From: Linum tenue
Lineage: Eukaryota; Streptophyta; Magnoliopsida; Malpighiales; Linaceae
NCBI GenBank assembly: GCA_946122785.1
Contig: CAMGYJ010000006.1
Coordinates: 186,001 to 250,000, forward strand
Length of the DNA: 64,000 nt
Direction of reading: 5' to 3'
Shown here in pieces: positions 1-10,996 of the stretch. The notes under the pieces are model-generated. The model saw only the letters and a program-made list of their open reading frames with translations. It was not told the DNA's origin and made no database searches. Position 1 is the first letter of the stretch. Each line of letters starts with the position of its first letter. The translations under genes and the position numbers were made by a program.

Positions 1-425
1 CTCTTGTTATTTTCATAACATCAATAGGCAAACACTAGTATTATTCGTATCTCAGCCTCCAATTCGTCAAATTAAAGATTGCCAATGACAAGAATTTGAG
101 ATGTCACCTCTTCTCCATTCTCCTTATCCATATCCTAGCTCTAGGTAAACTCAAGACTCTTCGCTTAGTCTATTTGCTCTAAATTAAACAATCACATCTA
201 ATTCATATATATTTAATTATTAATTATAAAGGTAATTAATTTCGTATTCGATAATACCGATTGGGATACCGAAGTACCGATTGGGATTCCGAAATATTTA
301 GAGATTGTGATACCAAAATTATTTAGTGATTGGAATTTGAATTAATTTTAAAGTAAAATTCGGTATTCGAGATTTCGATATTTGATATTGTGACATAGAT
401 ACCGTACCAATTTTCACCTTTAAAA
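1..425 (+). repeat. Old copy of hAT-like MITE family A (left part outside window)
   Basis: This stretch aligns along its length with the right two thirds of the element at 21954-22568. Both have a shared AT-rich core (about 75-235), then tandem short phrases of the type 'ATACCGATTGGGATACCG' (about 255-300), then a terminal block reading toward 'CCGTACC...TTTTCACC' at 393-417. It is more diverged than the 21954 copy and its right terminus has lost the clean ACCCCTA end, so it is an older insertion. The left end lies outside the window, so no target duplication can be tested. Confidence 0.7.
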
Positions 426-1587
426 CTAACACACATTCAGGCGTACTTTTCATTTTTCTTCTCTATCAATGCCAAATATAAAATAAAAACACATTGGAAG
501 AGAAACACAACACAAGGCGAAAGCAACCTACCCCCAATTATTGGTGTATAACACCATAAATCTGATTTCGTTTTGTCCGGAACAGCACCCGACCCCTAAG
601 ATCTTTCTATTTTCTGTAATTTTTTTTGGGTCTATTTTAGTCGTCCGTCAGACAATTTAGCGGATTTATGTCGTTGATCAGAGGGTTAGTTTAGTTAGTG
701 AACTCCCTTAAATTGAAATGGAAGACAGCCAAAAGAAGAAAGGAAGGTGCAGAATTCCAGTGTGAGAAAAAGAATTGCCTCTCCTCTCTCAATCTCTCAC
801 TGTCTGCCTCTCTCTTTCAGTAAAGTAGTGTAGTACTACCACTTGCTACTGCCTCTCTCTCTAACCTTCTCAAAATGGCAGCTACAGCCTCCCGTCCCTG
901 AAATTTGGGACAGCTAAAAACCTCTCATTTTCATCTACTTGGCTCTGCTTCAAACCTCATCATACCACCAGTCTCTCAAGGGTAAAGTATCCTTCTTTTC
1001 TGCTCTCTCTCTCTCTCGCCTCACACATAGCATTGCGGAAACTTTTCTAGCTTTCTTTTTCCAGCGACTAAGATAGGTTTCTCCTTTTGCATCTTGCCCA
1101 CTGTTTCATGTCCTTTCTGGTTCTTTTTATCTTCATTGGTTCCTGCAAGTATTTCATGAGCTTTGCCAATTTGCCTTGGTTCATTGACCATATTTTCCCC
1201 CTTGATCTATTCTTTCCTTTTCTTGTCTTCTTCAGACAACGGCTAGAGTTTCAGCAAAATCTCACTCACATGTGGGTTCTGATGATTTTCCTGTCTCGAG
1301 GATCTTATAAGTTGAACTGAGGGAAAAAAGGAGAGTTCGGGGTTTGGTGGGTTCCTCGTTTTCTACTATGAGCAACAGAGAGAGTCTCTAGCCAAGATTC
1401 TTTAACAGTGGTTTTACCTGCTCTTTGTTGGATCACGAGGCAGAATTTGGGCCGTTATCTAACCTCTTTGGTTGGTAAAGGGAATGATACTTTCATTGCT
1501 TGATACTGAATTGGTTTCTTTCCTTTTTGTATTTGTGCTGAGAATCTGTTGAAAACTGTAAAAAAAATCTGCATTTTGTACTGTGGG
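426..1587 (+). promoter_or_regulatory. Upstream and 5' leader region of the SPL6-like gene
   Basis: There is no convincing coding sequence here. About 775-880 and 1000-1015 are CT-rich, as is common in plant 5' leaders. A possible 5'UTR intron runs from a GTAAAG donor at 982 to a TTCTTCAG acceptor ending at 1235. A short open frame at 1087-1320 falls mostly inside that possible intron and is not considered a gene. The main start codon at 1588 has an in-frame non-ATG extension upstream (from 1549) that I do not use. The transcription start cannot be fixed from sequence alone. Confidence 0.35.
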
Positions 1588-3853
1588 ATGGAGTCTTGTA
1601 GCTATGCCTCTGGGGCTAAAGGAACTTTTGTCTCCAGTATAGTTTCTTCATCTTCAGATACTTTACCAAGTACCAAAAGTGCTGCCATGTGGAATTGGGA
1701 TTTGAGACGAGCTGCTCCATCTGGGTTTGGGAGTAGCATCTTGGTTTCAACTCCAAATCCAATCCTTGAGAGTCAAAATTTGGAGGAATTAGGTTACCAT
1801 GAACTGATGGCAAAACCATTACCTTATGAACATGATGACGATGACAACGACAACGATGATGATTCAGTTAGGTATCACTTGAATCATACCAATGGTGTTG
1901 AAAGTGACAGGTACATGAATCCATTTGTGGTAGTCAACCCATATGCACTCTCATTAGAAGATGAGTCAAGTTCAAGGCTTTCTGGCTCTGTTGTGGACTC
2001 CAATAGTAGGGATTCTTCATTCATTGATTTGAAGCTTGGGAGGGTTGGGGATTGCCAGAATTCCCGAAAAGCACCCATTGTTTCCCCATCTGAGTCGAAC
2101 ACTCCACCCAAAAGAGCACGATTCGGAATCAACTCCAATACAGCTTACTGTCAAGTGTATGGCTGTAACAAAGATCTGAGCTCCTCGAAAGACTATCACA
2201 AGAGACATAAAGTCTGTGAAGTTCACTCCAAGACGGCCAAAGTCATCGTTAATGGAATTGAACAGAGGTTTTGTCAACAATGCAGCAGGTAACTACATCA
2301 TGGATTTCCTTAACTAAGTTGTGAGCTACTGTCCTTATCAAGGTGAAGTGGACACAATATGGGTTTCTTATAATTACTTCTTCACTACATATTTTTGTTT
2401 CTTTCACGCAAAACCTCATTCCTGAATGCTGAAGTTGGTTTAACCTTGTATTGCCGGTTTATCACACAAAACAGATTGTTAGCTGAACTACCCACCTATT
2501 CAAACCCTAAAACCCTGTCAGAAAGTCTTTCCTTGGCTTTTCTTTTTGGTTAATTTCTCTGTTTTATCACCAACAAAGATTTGGATTGCTGTGTAGTAGG
2601 TCCGTCATTTGTGCTTGTGAAGGAGTTCTCTCTTCTTCTGGTTTAATACGTACTTGCTTTTGGACAAATCAGGTTTCACTTGCTGGCTGAATTTGATGAT
2701 GGTAAGCGCAGCTGCCGCAAACGCCTTGCGGGTCACAATGAACGCCGGAGAAAGCCTCAAGTTGGTATTCATTCTGGAAGGACCGCCAGACTAATTCAAT
2801 CCTACAATGGTAAGATGCTTACTTGTCTTGGTATATAAGGTAATTAGATGAACTTGTTTGGTAAATTGCATTACTATGATACCATCCTATGTAGTGTTAA
2901 TAGACGGAGTTTGTTAAATAGAGGTAACAGCAACTCGCCACTCAGTGAAATCTGGTCAAATCTCTCGTTTCTTGACGAAACATAATGTTTTTCTTTTGTA
3001 GTTTGTTGTCATTAGATTCCTGAGAGTCATTGGAACTATTCTCTCGTTTCGGCGATTATGACATGATAAAAAAAATATTTACACTGTTTACTCAGCAGCT
3101 GCAGGGTTTGGGAGTGGCAGACTCCAGGAGACTGGATTGACATCTTTTATCTGCCAAGATATTCTCCCCAGAAGCCTAGTGTATCCTCAGAAATCTGAAT
3201 CGAATCACTGGTCAAGAAGCGTGAAACTCGAAGAGGAGAGTGATAGTAATACGAGTGCTCTATCAGCCATTATGCCCATAACGAGCAGCCATTTGCACTC
3301 GAAATTCTCCTCTCCCCATAGCTTTGAGAAAATATTTCCTCCAATCCATAATAGTGTAGTGACTACTGCAGCTGCTGGAAGCATCTTCAGTGATCACAGC
3401 AACCGGTATCCACATGATGTCGGAGGTTCTTCTAACTCTGGTTCATCATCATGCTCTCTGCCTCAAGATGTCTCCTTTGGTAAAAATGATGACTTCATCA
3501 ACTTTGATCCAGCATCAACCATTCAAGAGTTATCGGGCGTCAAAATTGTAGACTCTGGTTGTGCTCTCTCTCTTCTGTCATCTCAATCTCAGAGTTCGTC
3601 AGGAATCCCCCCCATGGCGCATCATCATCGATCATTGCTCAACCCAAACAACAGCAGTAGCAGCAGCAGCAGCAGCAGCCGTTATGATATGCAACACCAG
3701 GTTTCTTCTTCTGCAAGGCTCATAAGATTTGGCTCGCACGTTTCTGCAGGTGCATCATCAGCTTCTGCGGATGTGGGTCACTTGAATCCAATGTTCCTAT
3801 GTGACTTGGATGGTGACACAGATGGGATTAACCAAGAGGGTCACATTTTATGA
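1588..3853 (+). CDS. SPL6: SQUAMOSA promoter-binding-like transcription factor, SPL6 type
   Basis: A nuclear DNA-binding factor of the plant SBP-box family, which binds GTAC-core sites and controls phase change and organ development. Coding exons are 1588-2288, 2673-2809 and 3096-3853, giving 531 aa; all junctions are GT-AG and keep frame. The N-terminus (MESCSY) and the later [14 protein letters not shown] stretch resemble SPL6 proteins. An acidic Asp/Asn run lies at residues 83-92. The SBP domain spans about residues 187-262: zinc site 1 is C188, C193, C210, H213 and zinc site 2 is C229, C232, H236, C248. The first intron splits the codon of R234, the usual SBP-box position. A bipartite basic nuclear signal follows at 245-261. 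Exon 3 encodes ALSLLS (436-441) over a miR156 site and a Ser run from AGC repeats. The ORF stops at 3851-3853, but a conserved-looking tail continues in another frame (3850-3996), so the predicted C-terminus is probably truncated. The start at 1588 is the first ATG in frame. Confidence 0.9.
3561..3580 (+). promoter_or_regulatory. miR156 target site in SPL6 exon 3
   Basis: Twenty bases in the coding sequence match the reverse complement of the canonical miR156 sequence, as I remember it, at all but one position (a T where perfect pairing would need A, seven bases into the site). The site encodes ALSLLS, the usual peptide over miR156 sites in SPL genes. It predicts post-transcriptional repression in the juvenile phase. 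The pairing is judged against a recalled miRNA sequence, not a search. Confidence 0.88.
3651..3679 (+). repeat. AGC trinucleotide repeat (poly-Ser) in SPL6 exon 3
   Basis: About nine consecutive AGC/AGT codons encode a serine run in the C-terminal half of the SPL6-like protein. Such repeats vary in length between alleles without breaking frame. Confidence 0.8.
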
Positions 3854-3996
3854 ATTCGAAGGACCAGCGCCTTTCGTGCGAAGATGGAGGCCACACGATT
3901 GACTTGCTGCAACTGTCTTCACAGCTCCACCGAGTGGAACGCGAGAAGCAGTTGAAACAAGAAGCTGATGCCTTCTGCTGTCCCCGCATCATCTAA
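3850..3996 (+). other. Displaced C-terminal tail of SPL6, one frame off
   Basis: A 48-codon stretch in a different frame from exon 3 begins with MNSKDQ, contains TIDLLQLSSQL followed by HRVERE, and ends with CCPRII and TAA at 3994-3996. A TIDLLQLSS-type segment is what I expect at the C-terminus of SPL6 proteins. The frame is closed upstream by a stop at 3829-3831, so the switch must fall between 3832 and 3850, which includes the T4 run at 3846-3849. One extra base there would join the two frames. I take this as the true C-terminus cut off by a one-base deletion or a sequencing error. Confidence 0.7.
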
Positions 3997-4553
3997 ACTG
4001 CCCGATAAAAAAAACCGAGGTATTTCCTTTACTCACCTCGCCTATAGAATTGTAGTGTCAAAATTTTGTGTGAAGCAAGTCAGTTATGGTTCCACAACTT
4101 GCAAGTTGTATTCAAAATCTTGTGGTTAAGATTTGAAGTTGCAGAGAGGATGTCTGTTGTGCAAGCCATTAACAATGGGGCACCGTCGTTGTTCAACAAT
4201 GAACATCTGCTGCTGTACTTTTTTGCAGGCGACTCATCGGTGGGAGTTTTGACGGGGTACCCACCCTTTTCACAGGAAGCACTTGGCGTATTGCTCAGTT
4301 GGTTTACCCCCATCTTGTTTTTTTGTCTTCCTTGTGATACCATTTGGGTAATGAGACCGAATTTACCTGAATCATAATGGATTTATGTGCAAGTAACAAT
4401 ATGAAACATGAACTTCCACACGAAAAAAAGAACTTCCTTTACTGTTCGATTTACCTCTTACGTATCTACCGCCCTCATTTACAGGCTAGATTCGACCATT
4501 TGTTTTCCTCCTGAATTCCAATTCCATCAAACCCTTTTTCACCCTTAGCACAA
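3997..4553. other. 3' flank of the SPL6-like gene
   Basis: Probable 3'UTR and downstream spacer. Short open frames on both strands at 4066-4377 have no recognisable domain and I do not call them genes. I see nothing else here. Confidence 0.4.
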
Positions 4554-4859
4554 GTGCACTACGACAGTCAGTGCCGGTCACGTCCCACTGAAAAGACGTA
4601 TGGGGGGGCACCGTCGGATTCGACAAAGATATTAGCTGGGTTTTTCTATTTTTCGTTAATGGCGGATTCTAGCAGGGCAGTTGAGGACAACCACAACCAA
4701 CCAAAGGTTGCCACAATTAATGGCGATTTAAACTATGAGCCATACAACCAGACCATCTTCCTCGCTGTCGGCAGAAGCGACTGTTGTAAAAAGCCTAACC
4801 TGGTGTCCGTCCGCTTCTCCGAGGTGTCAAATGAATTAGATTCATATATATATTGGTGA
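4554..4859 (+). pseudogene. Unrecognised open frame cut by a MITE
   Basis: A 101-codon frame whose second half from an internal ATG (MADSSRAVEDNHNQ...) has ordinary protein-like composition. It runs into the MITE that begins near 4819, and its last 13 or so codons are MITE sequence. It may be the first exon of a host gene destroyed by the insertion, or chance. The sequence right of the MITE (5251 onward) does not continue it in any way I can read. I do not recognise the protein. Confidence 0.25.
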
Positions 4860-5250
4860 ATTGTACTCATTAATCTATGGATCAAATTGATTAGTGGATT
4901 TAAGGATTAGTGGATTGATCCATATATCCAAATGATATTCAAGCTTTTGATCATTATGTAAATTTTTAAAAATTTAAGTACTAAAATGTCATAATGAAAA
5001 TTTTTAGGTACCAAAACATAATTTTTCAATGATATTTTTCGTATAAAAATATAAGTACCAAAATGTAAAACATAAAAAGTAAAGGTACCAAATCATAATT
5101 TATCATTTGGATCCGTGGATCAATTCATAAATTCATCAATCAAATTGGATTTGGATCAAATGGACGGGATCAAATGAATTAAATTAGATCGATAATTTAG
5201 TGGATAGATTGGATTGGATTCATGGATATGAATCCTAATTAGCACCTCTA
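4819..5250. mobile_element. hAT-like MITE, about 430 bp
   Basis: The left end (GAGGTGTCAAATGAATTAG, from 4821) and the right end (TAATTAGCACCTCTA, to 5250) form imperfect inverted termini; the right end reads TAGAGGTGCTAATTAGGATT on the other strand. The interior is AT-rich and built of 'GGATCAAATTGGATT' phrases that recur in inverted form near both ends. The TAGAGGTG terminus resembles the hAT element at 32146. No clean 8-bp target duplication remains, so it is an older insertion. Confidence 0.6.
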
Positions 5251-6474
5251 GCTGGACGACAGCCTCACCTAGGGGTGCCCATTCGGTCGGTTTGGTTCTC
5301 GAACAAAATCAATTCTTACCTGGCTATTCCAAGCCAAATATGACCGAACTAAATTTTGGTTTCGTTTGTACCGAACCGAAAAAAACGTTGTTTAAGAACG
5401 ATTTTGATCGTATTGCTGAACCATAAACACACCGCAAGCATTCGATCAACATTATTCGTTCCCTCTATTATCTCATCCCAAAATTAGAGGTTAAATCCCC
5501 CAAACCCTAGATTTAGGTTTTGAATGTGAATGTAATTATGTTAGGGTTGGTGAATGGATATGTTTGTTTTAGTGAATTTATGCTTCATTAATGCTTAATT
5601 ATATATGGGTAAGTCGTCCAACTCTTCCTTACTAGCCTACAGTGCTAGAGAAGTCGCATGCATTCTTATTGAAGCACGTCTCTAGTATGCATGATAGATT
5701 GAACCTATTGAGAGGAACTATGAGAGCAACACTAGCATGTAAACTTAGACTGAGGTGACATTGGGTCTTCGTGGGCCGTGTTAGGAGGAGGGAGAGTAGT
5801 TATTGAAATCCCCAAATTATAGAGTTTTGAATCCTATCCTACAAACGCGACATAGTTAGCCATTTGCATGATAAACATAGTCTAGGGCAAGGGTGGCACC
5901 CCGAAATACCTTGCTTTTATCTTAGCTTTTTTCACCAGTAGCTTCCAATCAACCTTCTACCCAAAAACCTAAACCGGTTGACTAGATAACAACACAGTGA
6001 GAAGTAACCAAGGGTATCGAAACCCGTGGAATACGACTTTGGTAACCACTATACTAGCAATGTCATTCTGAGTTATACCTTGGCTCAAAATGGGGTAGTT
6101 AGGAAAGTCATGCAATCAATTGACGACCCACACGGGGTGGTAGAAAAATCGTCACCAACCATCCTTATAATTATGGCCGAAAATAATAGGTCTCAATGAG
6201 CCGCAAACATAGGGCGAAAATCATGGATGTTCGAAAGCATCCAAGTTCCCTTTTCTACCATAGTTGTAATATTGACTTCGGTTCAAATGAAAATAATTTC
6301 AAGGGCTCTGGAAGGAGCACAATAGAAAGATGGACTTGCATACAATAACTCGACAACACTTAGTGATATTTAAGCTTCCATATAATTTGGTGGGGTATTA
6401 TGAGCTGAGTCATTGTTTTTGGGTCTCTTATTCTTGTTTGCTTCTTTAATCAAATTTGACGGTAGAACGATGGT
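5251..6474. other. Intergenic stretch with a possible MITE end
   Basis: At 5273 a hAT-like terminus 'TAGGGGTGCCCATTCGGTCG' is followed by repeated AACCGAACC-type phrases to about 5395. I could not find a matching inverted right end. The rest (5460-6470) has no long open frame and no family I can name. Confidence 0.3.
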
Positions 6475-6565
6475 GGTCTTCGTAAAGTTGTAAGACTATG
6501 TATGGGGGCTGACACCTGCCTAGTGCCGGAAGGTCAAGAAAGTTGGTAACCTGATGACAGAGGAG
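6475..6565 (+). pseudogene. Plastid 23S rRNA fragment in the nucleus (NUPT)
   Basis: The stretch reads as domain V of plastid 23S rRNA: GTATGGGGGCTGACACCTGC, then TGCCGGAAGGTCAAG, then TTGGTAACCTGATGACAG. The differences from the plant plastid sequence as I remember it are all C-to-T or G-to-A, for example CTTCGT for CTCCGC and GTAACC for GTGACC. This is the pattern expected of a methylated nuclear copy. Similarity stops on both sides, so only about 90 bp remain. It is not a functional rRNA gene. Confidence 0.75.
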
Positions 6566-7227
6566 TTTGTTGGATTGAATTGATTTTGGATTTATATTTG
6601 TATTAAATTATTTTTATTCCATAATAACAACTTAATAAAAGAATACATACATATGTTGGGGAAAAATGTTAAAAAAATGCACAATTGAAGAGATCTTATG
6701 TTGGTTAGATTACAAATCAATTATTTTGATATAACGTTATTGAATTACTTGCATAACGATTATCCAATTAACCTTCAAAATAATCGAAAACCTACTACAC
6801 TGTTAGTTATATTATAAACAATATGGTTAACAATAAAAATAATTATTAACGGTTAACCAATTAGTGACTAAACAATTACCTTTATAACCCAACCATAACC
6901 GACTAACAATGACTAACAACACTAGGAAAATGGCGATGGGGCCAATATGTGTGACCCATGGAGCGAAAAACCTGTTTAAAGAGATCAGAATCCATTGGTA
7001 GCGAAAAGTGTTTTATTGTTCTGAACTGGTAGTAAGTAGTACGTCAGACAGCCAGTAAGTGCAAAAAGAACAGGCAAAACTCAGCCTCCTTCTGAAAGAG
7101 AACTCCAAAACCCAAAAGCTAAGAACCTGAAAGGCTCTTCAAACAATGATAATACCTCAAGACATAACAATTCCGGTCTACGCAAGTCTCTCTCGCCCAC
7201 TGTCTGCATTACAAAAGCTCAAACGCT
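6566..7227. other. AT-rich spacer and 3' region of the RGP gene
   Basis: About 6570-6900 is AT-rich with GGTTAACC/TTAACGG phrases. About 6990-7227, read on the minus strand, is the probable 3'UTR of the RGP/UAM gene. I see no other gene here. Confidence 0.4.
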
Positions 7228-8843
7228 CTACTTTGAGGAACCATTAGACAAGTCGGCAGGTGATGGGTTCAATTCATCCCAGGCCTCAATCCAGGTCACC
7301 ATGGCATCAGCCAGCTTCACAAAGTAGTCGTCAACTTTGCTCAGCTTGGCTCTTACTTGCTTCGACAGCTCAATGTAGCACTTCTGCACCGTGTTGCAGT
7401 CCTTGGGGAGGGCCACGGACTGGAAAAATGGGATCAGCTCTTCTTGCCAGTAGATCCCTTTGTATTCCTTTTTCAGGTTCACAAATGGGTTGCTTGCTTT
7501 GCTGTGGTAGATGTAAGGCAATCCGGTCTTCACCCCCAAACCAAGATGGTCACAGATAACCTGCCGCAAATTGTAGTAATTAAAGATCAACATTTCCCCT
7601 CAGTTTTGACACATAGAGAGGAGTCGAGAGTGAAGTTTCCAAACCTTGGTACACCAGCCTGCCCACATATCGTCGTAACGCCCGATCGGCTGGCCATCAC
7701 CCATCAGACCAAAGTACATTGCAGGGCCAATCAACTCACGGTTGAATGCAAGGTTCATCCCACACATTGGGAACAGGGTACCCTTTGGAATAGTCATTAC
7801 AGCATCCACATACCTAGTGTTCCTCTCGAGAGGCTTGACGAGCTGTGTTGGGGCGTCATAATCAGGGATGTTGAGCCACAGGCCGTGGGATACCGCCGTG
7901 GGGACTCCCTCCCGGAGGCTAAACGGATAGCCTCGGACGAAGTCAGCACCACCGCGGTATGGGTCGTAAAGGGTGTTGAAGAAGAATGGAGTTGATGGGC
8001 ATAGCAGGTTCTTGATGTGCTGTTCCAGCGCATTGATCTTCTTCCCGGATGGTTCTGTGGCAACCTACATTAGGGATGATAACATTACATTACAACAGGA
8101 GAGTCAGCACCAAGATTTCAGCTCGGCCAAATAATCAAAAACCAAATTAGCAAATCACTACATTCATTCCAAACAATTGTGGTACCCAATCGCACAAACA
8201 TCTGCATCATCAGAACCTGGAATGAGCTCAAGATCTGAATTGGATTTTGAATTGCTCCCAAAGAGGGAGAAACCGAAATTGGATCTGACCGTTCCCGTTG
8301 ACTGTTAGACTGTGGCTCCATCAAGGCCAAAAAGGTAACTGCAGGCCTCTCTCCCGTATCAAATAAATAAAAAATCACTTTCTACTTTCTAGGCTACCGA
8401 TCAGATCGAAAAATCTGCTCAGATCTAAACAAAACCGTAACAGATGGGGATCGGAATTCCGAAATTCCAACGAAGGAATTCAGATGAGCAGAATGGGCAA
8501 GCAAAAACCAGAAGAGACTTACGAAGCAGTCGTCGTCAATGGTGAAGACGTACTTCTTCTTGGAGACCAAGTAGCCGAAGCAGCGGCAGGCAGAGTCCTT
8601 GAAGGAAATGCAGGAAGCCTTGGGCCCGAGGATCCGGTTGATGTCGTTGCGATTGTAGAGCTCGTAATCGAAGCCTTCTGGGACCTTGATGGTCTTCGCC
8701 GGGTCGCCATCTTGGACGATGATGAGATGGTACTGCTGGAAGAATGGCCTCCACATCTCCAGGAAATCCAAGTTTCGGATTGTCGGAATGACGATGTCCA
8801 GCTCGTCTTTCAGCAGAGGAGTCGGAGTGACGGCTTCCGCCAT
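7228..8843 (-). CDS. RGP: Reversibly glycosylated polypeptide / UDP-arabinopyranose mutase
   Basis: Interconverts UDP-arabinopyranose and UDP-arabinofuranose in the cytosol and at the Golgi surface, supplying arabinofuranose for wall polysaccharides and glycoproteins. Exons in coding order are 8843-8523, 8064-7645 and 7560-7228 (TAG at 7230-7228). The donors are GTAAGT and GTTTGG and the acceptors TGTAG and GGCAG. Both introns fall between codons, and the product is 357 aa, which is the family's usual length. Visible motifs are [17 protein letters not shown] near the N-terminus, the DDD metal/UDP-sugar motif (IDDDC) at about residues 103-106, and [15 protein letters not shown], in which the arginine of SLREG is residue 158, the reported reversible glycosylation site. 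[17 protein letters not shown] spans the second junction. No disabling change is seen. The call is class 1 RGP/UAM; the exact paralogue cannot be assigned. Confidence 0.95.
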
Positions 8844-9110
8844 TGTTAAACGAGCAACAAGGAAAACAGAGGAGTTGTTGGGGGAGAAAATTCGAAGAAT
8901 GGGGAAATGTGGGGAGGGAGCGGGCGATTATTTGTAGAGAGGAAAGGGAAGGAGTACATGGAGATAGAGAGCCCGTCCAACAAAGGAAGCTGCCAGGCCA
9001 GAAGAAGTAGATCAAAGGACGGAGAACGCAAGATTCTGCCATGTTCTTCCGATTCAGCCGCGTTTGACACTTGTTCCTTCGAGTGAAAAGACCTCTAATA
9101 TTCACTCAAG
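8844..9110 (-). promoter_or_regulatory. 5' leader and proximal promoter of the RGP gene
   Basis: Read on the minus strand this is pyrimidine-rich sequence with TTCCTC/CTCTC runs leading to the ATG at 8843, typical of a plant 5' leader. Long minus-strand frames overlapping it (for example 8536-9105) are out of frame with the RGP exon and are not genes. No clear TATA box can be fixed. Confidence 0.4.
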
Positions 9111-9880
9111 TTGAATTAAGAGAGATATTAGTTCAGTCATTTTAGGGTGAGTAATTATAATCCAATTAGAATTATTAAAACTCCTTTCTTATTTATGAAT
9201 TCTTTTTAATTTTTAACAGTCAATCTTTTTTCGTTTTAAGTTAGAATTTAAAATTTTTTGAACAAATAAATAAAATTAATTGTGCTTTTCAAAATGTTGT
9301 ACACTTTGATATATTTTTTAAGCAAAAAAATTGAGACATTTTTTACCAGTCATACCATGATGGTATTGATTGGTATTAAATAAGACTATAAGAGTATAAC
9401 ATATGGTATGAAAGCTTACCATGGTGGTATGAACATATCAGACTGTACAATGGTTGAATATATGATTGTAAGAGTGTACTAACTGTCATTTACGACTTTA
9501 AACATTATATACCACAAGATATCAACCTTGGTGGTATGAGGTGGTATTTTTTGGTCTTGTATTTTTTTCACTCAGAAATTTGTAGATCCAATAAATCATG
9601 ATGAAATCATTCTTTCAGTGCAAATATTTTAAAAAACGACTTAACAAAGAAGAAGATACTATATGGTATGTAGTTGGTAAAGAGAGGTATGAAAAAAAAA
9701 ATTCAAAAAATATTGAAAATGGATCTTATTTTGTAGAGCACAACGAACTCATTCCATTTGTGGAAAAAAAAAGTTAGAACGAATAATATAAAAGCCGATT
9801 AAAAAAATAGGGAAAATAAATGTCTTTAATTCTCAACACTTATATGTGAATTTTCTAGACCCACTCAAAACTAAGGTCCC
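9111..9880. other. AT-rich intergenic sequence
   Basis: No coding frame is visible. About 9350-9680 repeats GGTATGA/TGGTATT phrases on both strands, suggesting a decayed short repeat, but I cannot define its ends. Confidence 0.35.
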
Positions 9881-10464
9881 ATATTTAGTTACTCGTAGCT
9901 GAGTAACCAACCTGATGTTGGACCTTGAATAACTAGTAACAAGAGCAGTTAGTATGGGTTATGTAACTTAATTTTTCATCCAATAATATATAAGACGTTC
10001 ATCTATTTGTATAGATTTTTTAATTGCTTTTTCACTAATCAATTAGCATTTATATAGTCCATATAGTTGGCAAATCGGCTTGGGGGATGTTGTTCCTATG
10101 ATAGGGGTTAATTGGATCCCGGATATGCGCTGGGAGCAGGCCCAGGTGCGCTCCACAGTTTACCTCACTAGGTTTGAAAAAGTTTCAGATTTTAGATCCT
10201 CGCCGAATGGAGGGTGGTGCTTGGAATGCTTGGAGTATTGTTTTCCTCCAAAGAAAGTTGTGGCAATTTTGGCCATTCCTCTTCCTACGTCCCCAATTGC
10301 TCCTAAAATGATTTGGTAGGAGGATCCCTCTAGAATGTACCCTATCAAATCCGGTTACCATTTGGTGATCTGGTGTAGCCGGGCTCGAGATAGGTGGAAG
10401 GCGGAGGTTAGTTGGATGGATCGAAAGATGTGGATGGAGATTTGGGGTTACCCTATCTAGCCTA

Positions 10465-10996
10465 AGCTTCGATTTTTTGTCTGGCAAAGTTGCTGGCTTG
10501 CGGCAAACCATGCAACTGTATCCGTTGCAGCATATAGGTACTTTTCTTCGGAGATTTTTAACGGCGGATGGGACTCCTTAGAGAGTTGTTAGGATTGTGG
10601 CTCTTCTTTGGAGAATCTGGAAGGCACGCAATTGGGTCTTGTTTGAGGATAAGCAGGTGTTAATTTGTGTGTTAATGGCACAATATCAAGCCCAAGTCAC
10701 GGAATGGATGGCGATATTAGGAGCAAGCTCTGCGCGACCGAGGGATTGAGACAGAACGTCCATGCGCGCGTCTGTTGTATCGCGCTTGCCTCCGGGTGTC
10801 ACATGTTACTTTGATGGGGCGGTCCGTTCGGGCAAGCGGACAGCAATAGGAATGATAATTTGCGATGCGACGGGAAGGTTATTAAAGAGAGAGGCGAGTG
10901 ACTCCAGCGGGGAGGTTATACAAACAAAAAAAAAAAACTCATTGACGTCAAGTGTGAGGAAATGCTAGAGGAAATGCTAAATGTTTGGTAATTCCC
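10465..10996 (+). repeat. Tandem LINE unit, copy 1 (532 bp)
   Basis: Begins AGCTTCGATTTTTTGTCTGG and ends ...TTTGGTAATTCCC. It differs from copies 2 and 3 by only a few substitutions (for example GTTGCAGC against GTTGTAGC) and by the length of its A run (12). It is continuous on its left with the LINE fragment, so it holds the original junction. Confidence 0.92.

Noticed and set aside
1087..1320. 77-codon frame upstream of SPL6
   Set aside because: It lies largely in a probable 5'UTR intron, is hydrophobic by composition of a T-rich intron, and has no domain.
5273..6900. A single hAT element running from the TAGGGGTGCCC end at 5273 to the GGTTAACC-rich region near 6900
   Set aside because: No inverted partner of the 5273 terminus could be found, so the two ends cannot be joined.
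8484..9105. Long frames on both strands overlapping RGP exon 1
   Set aside because: They are out of frame with, or antisense to, the clearly coding first RGP exon and its leader.
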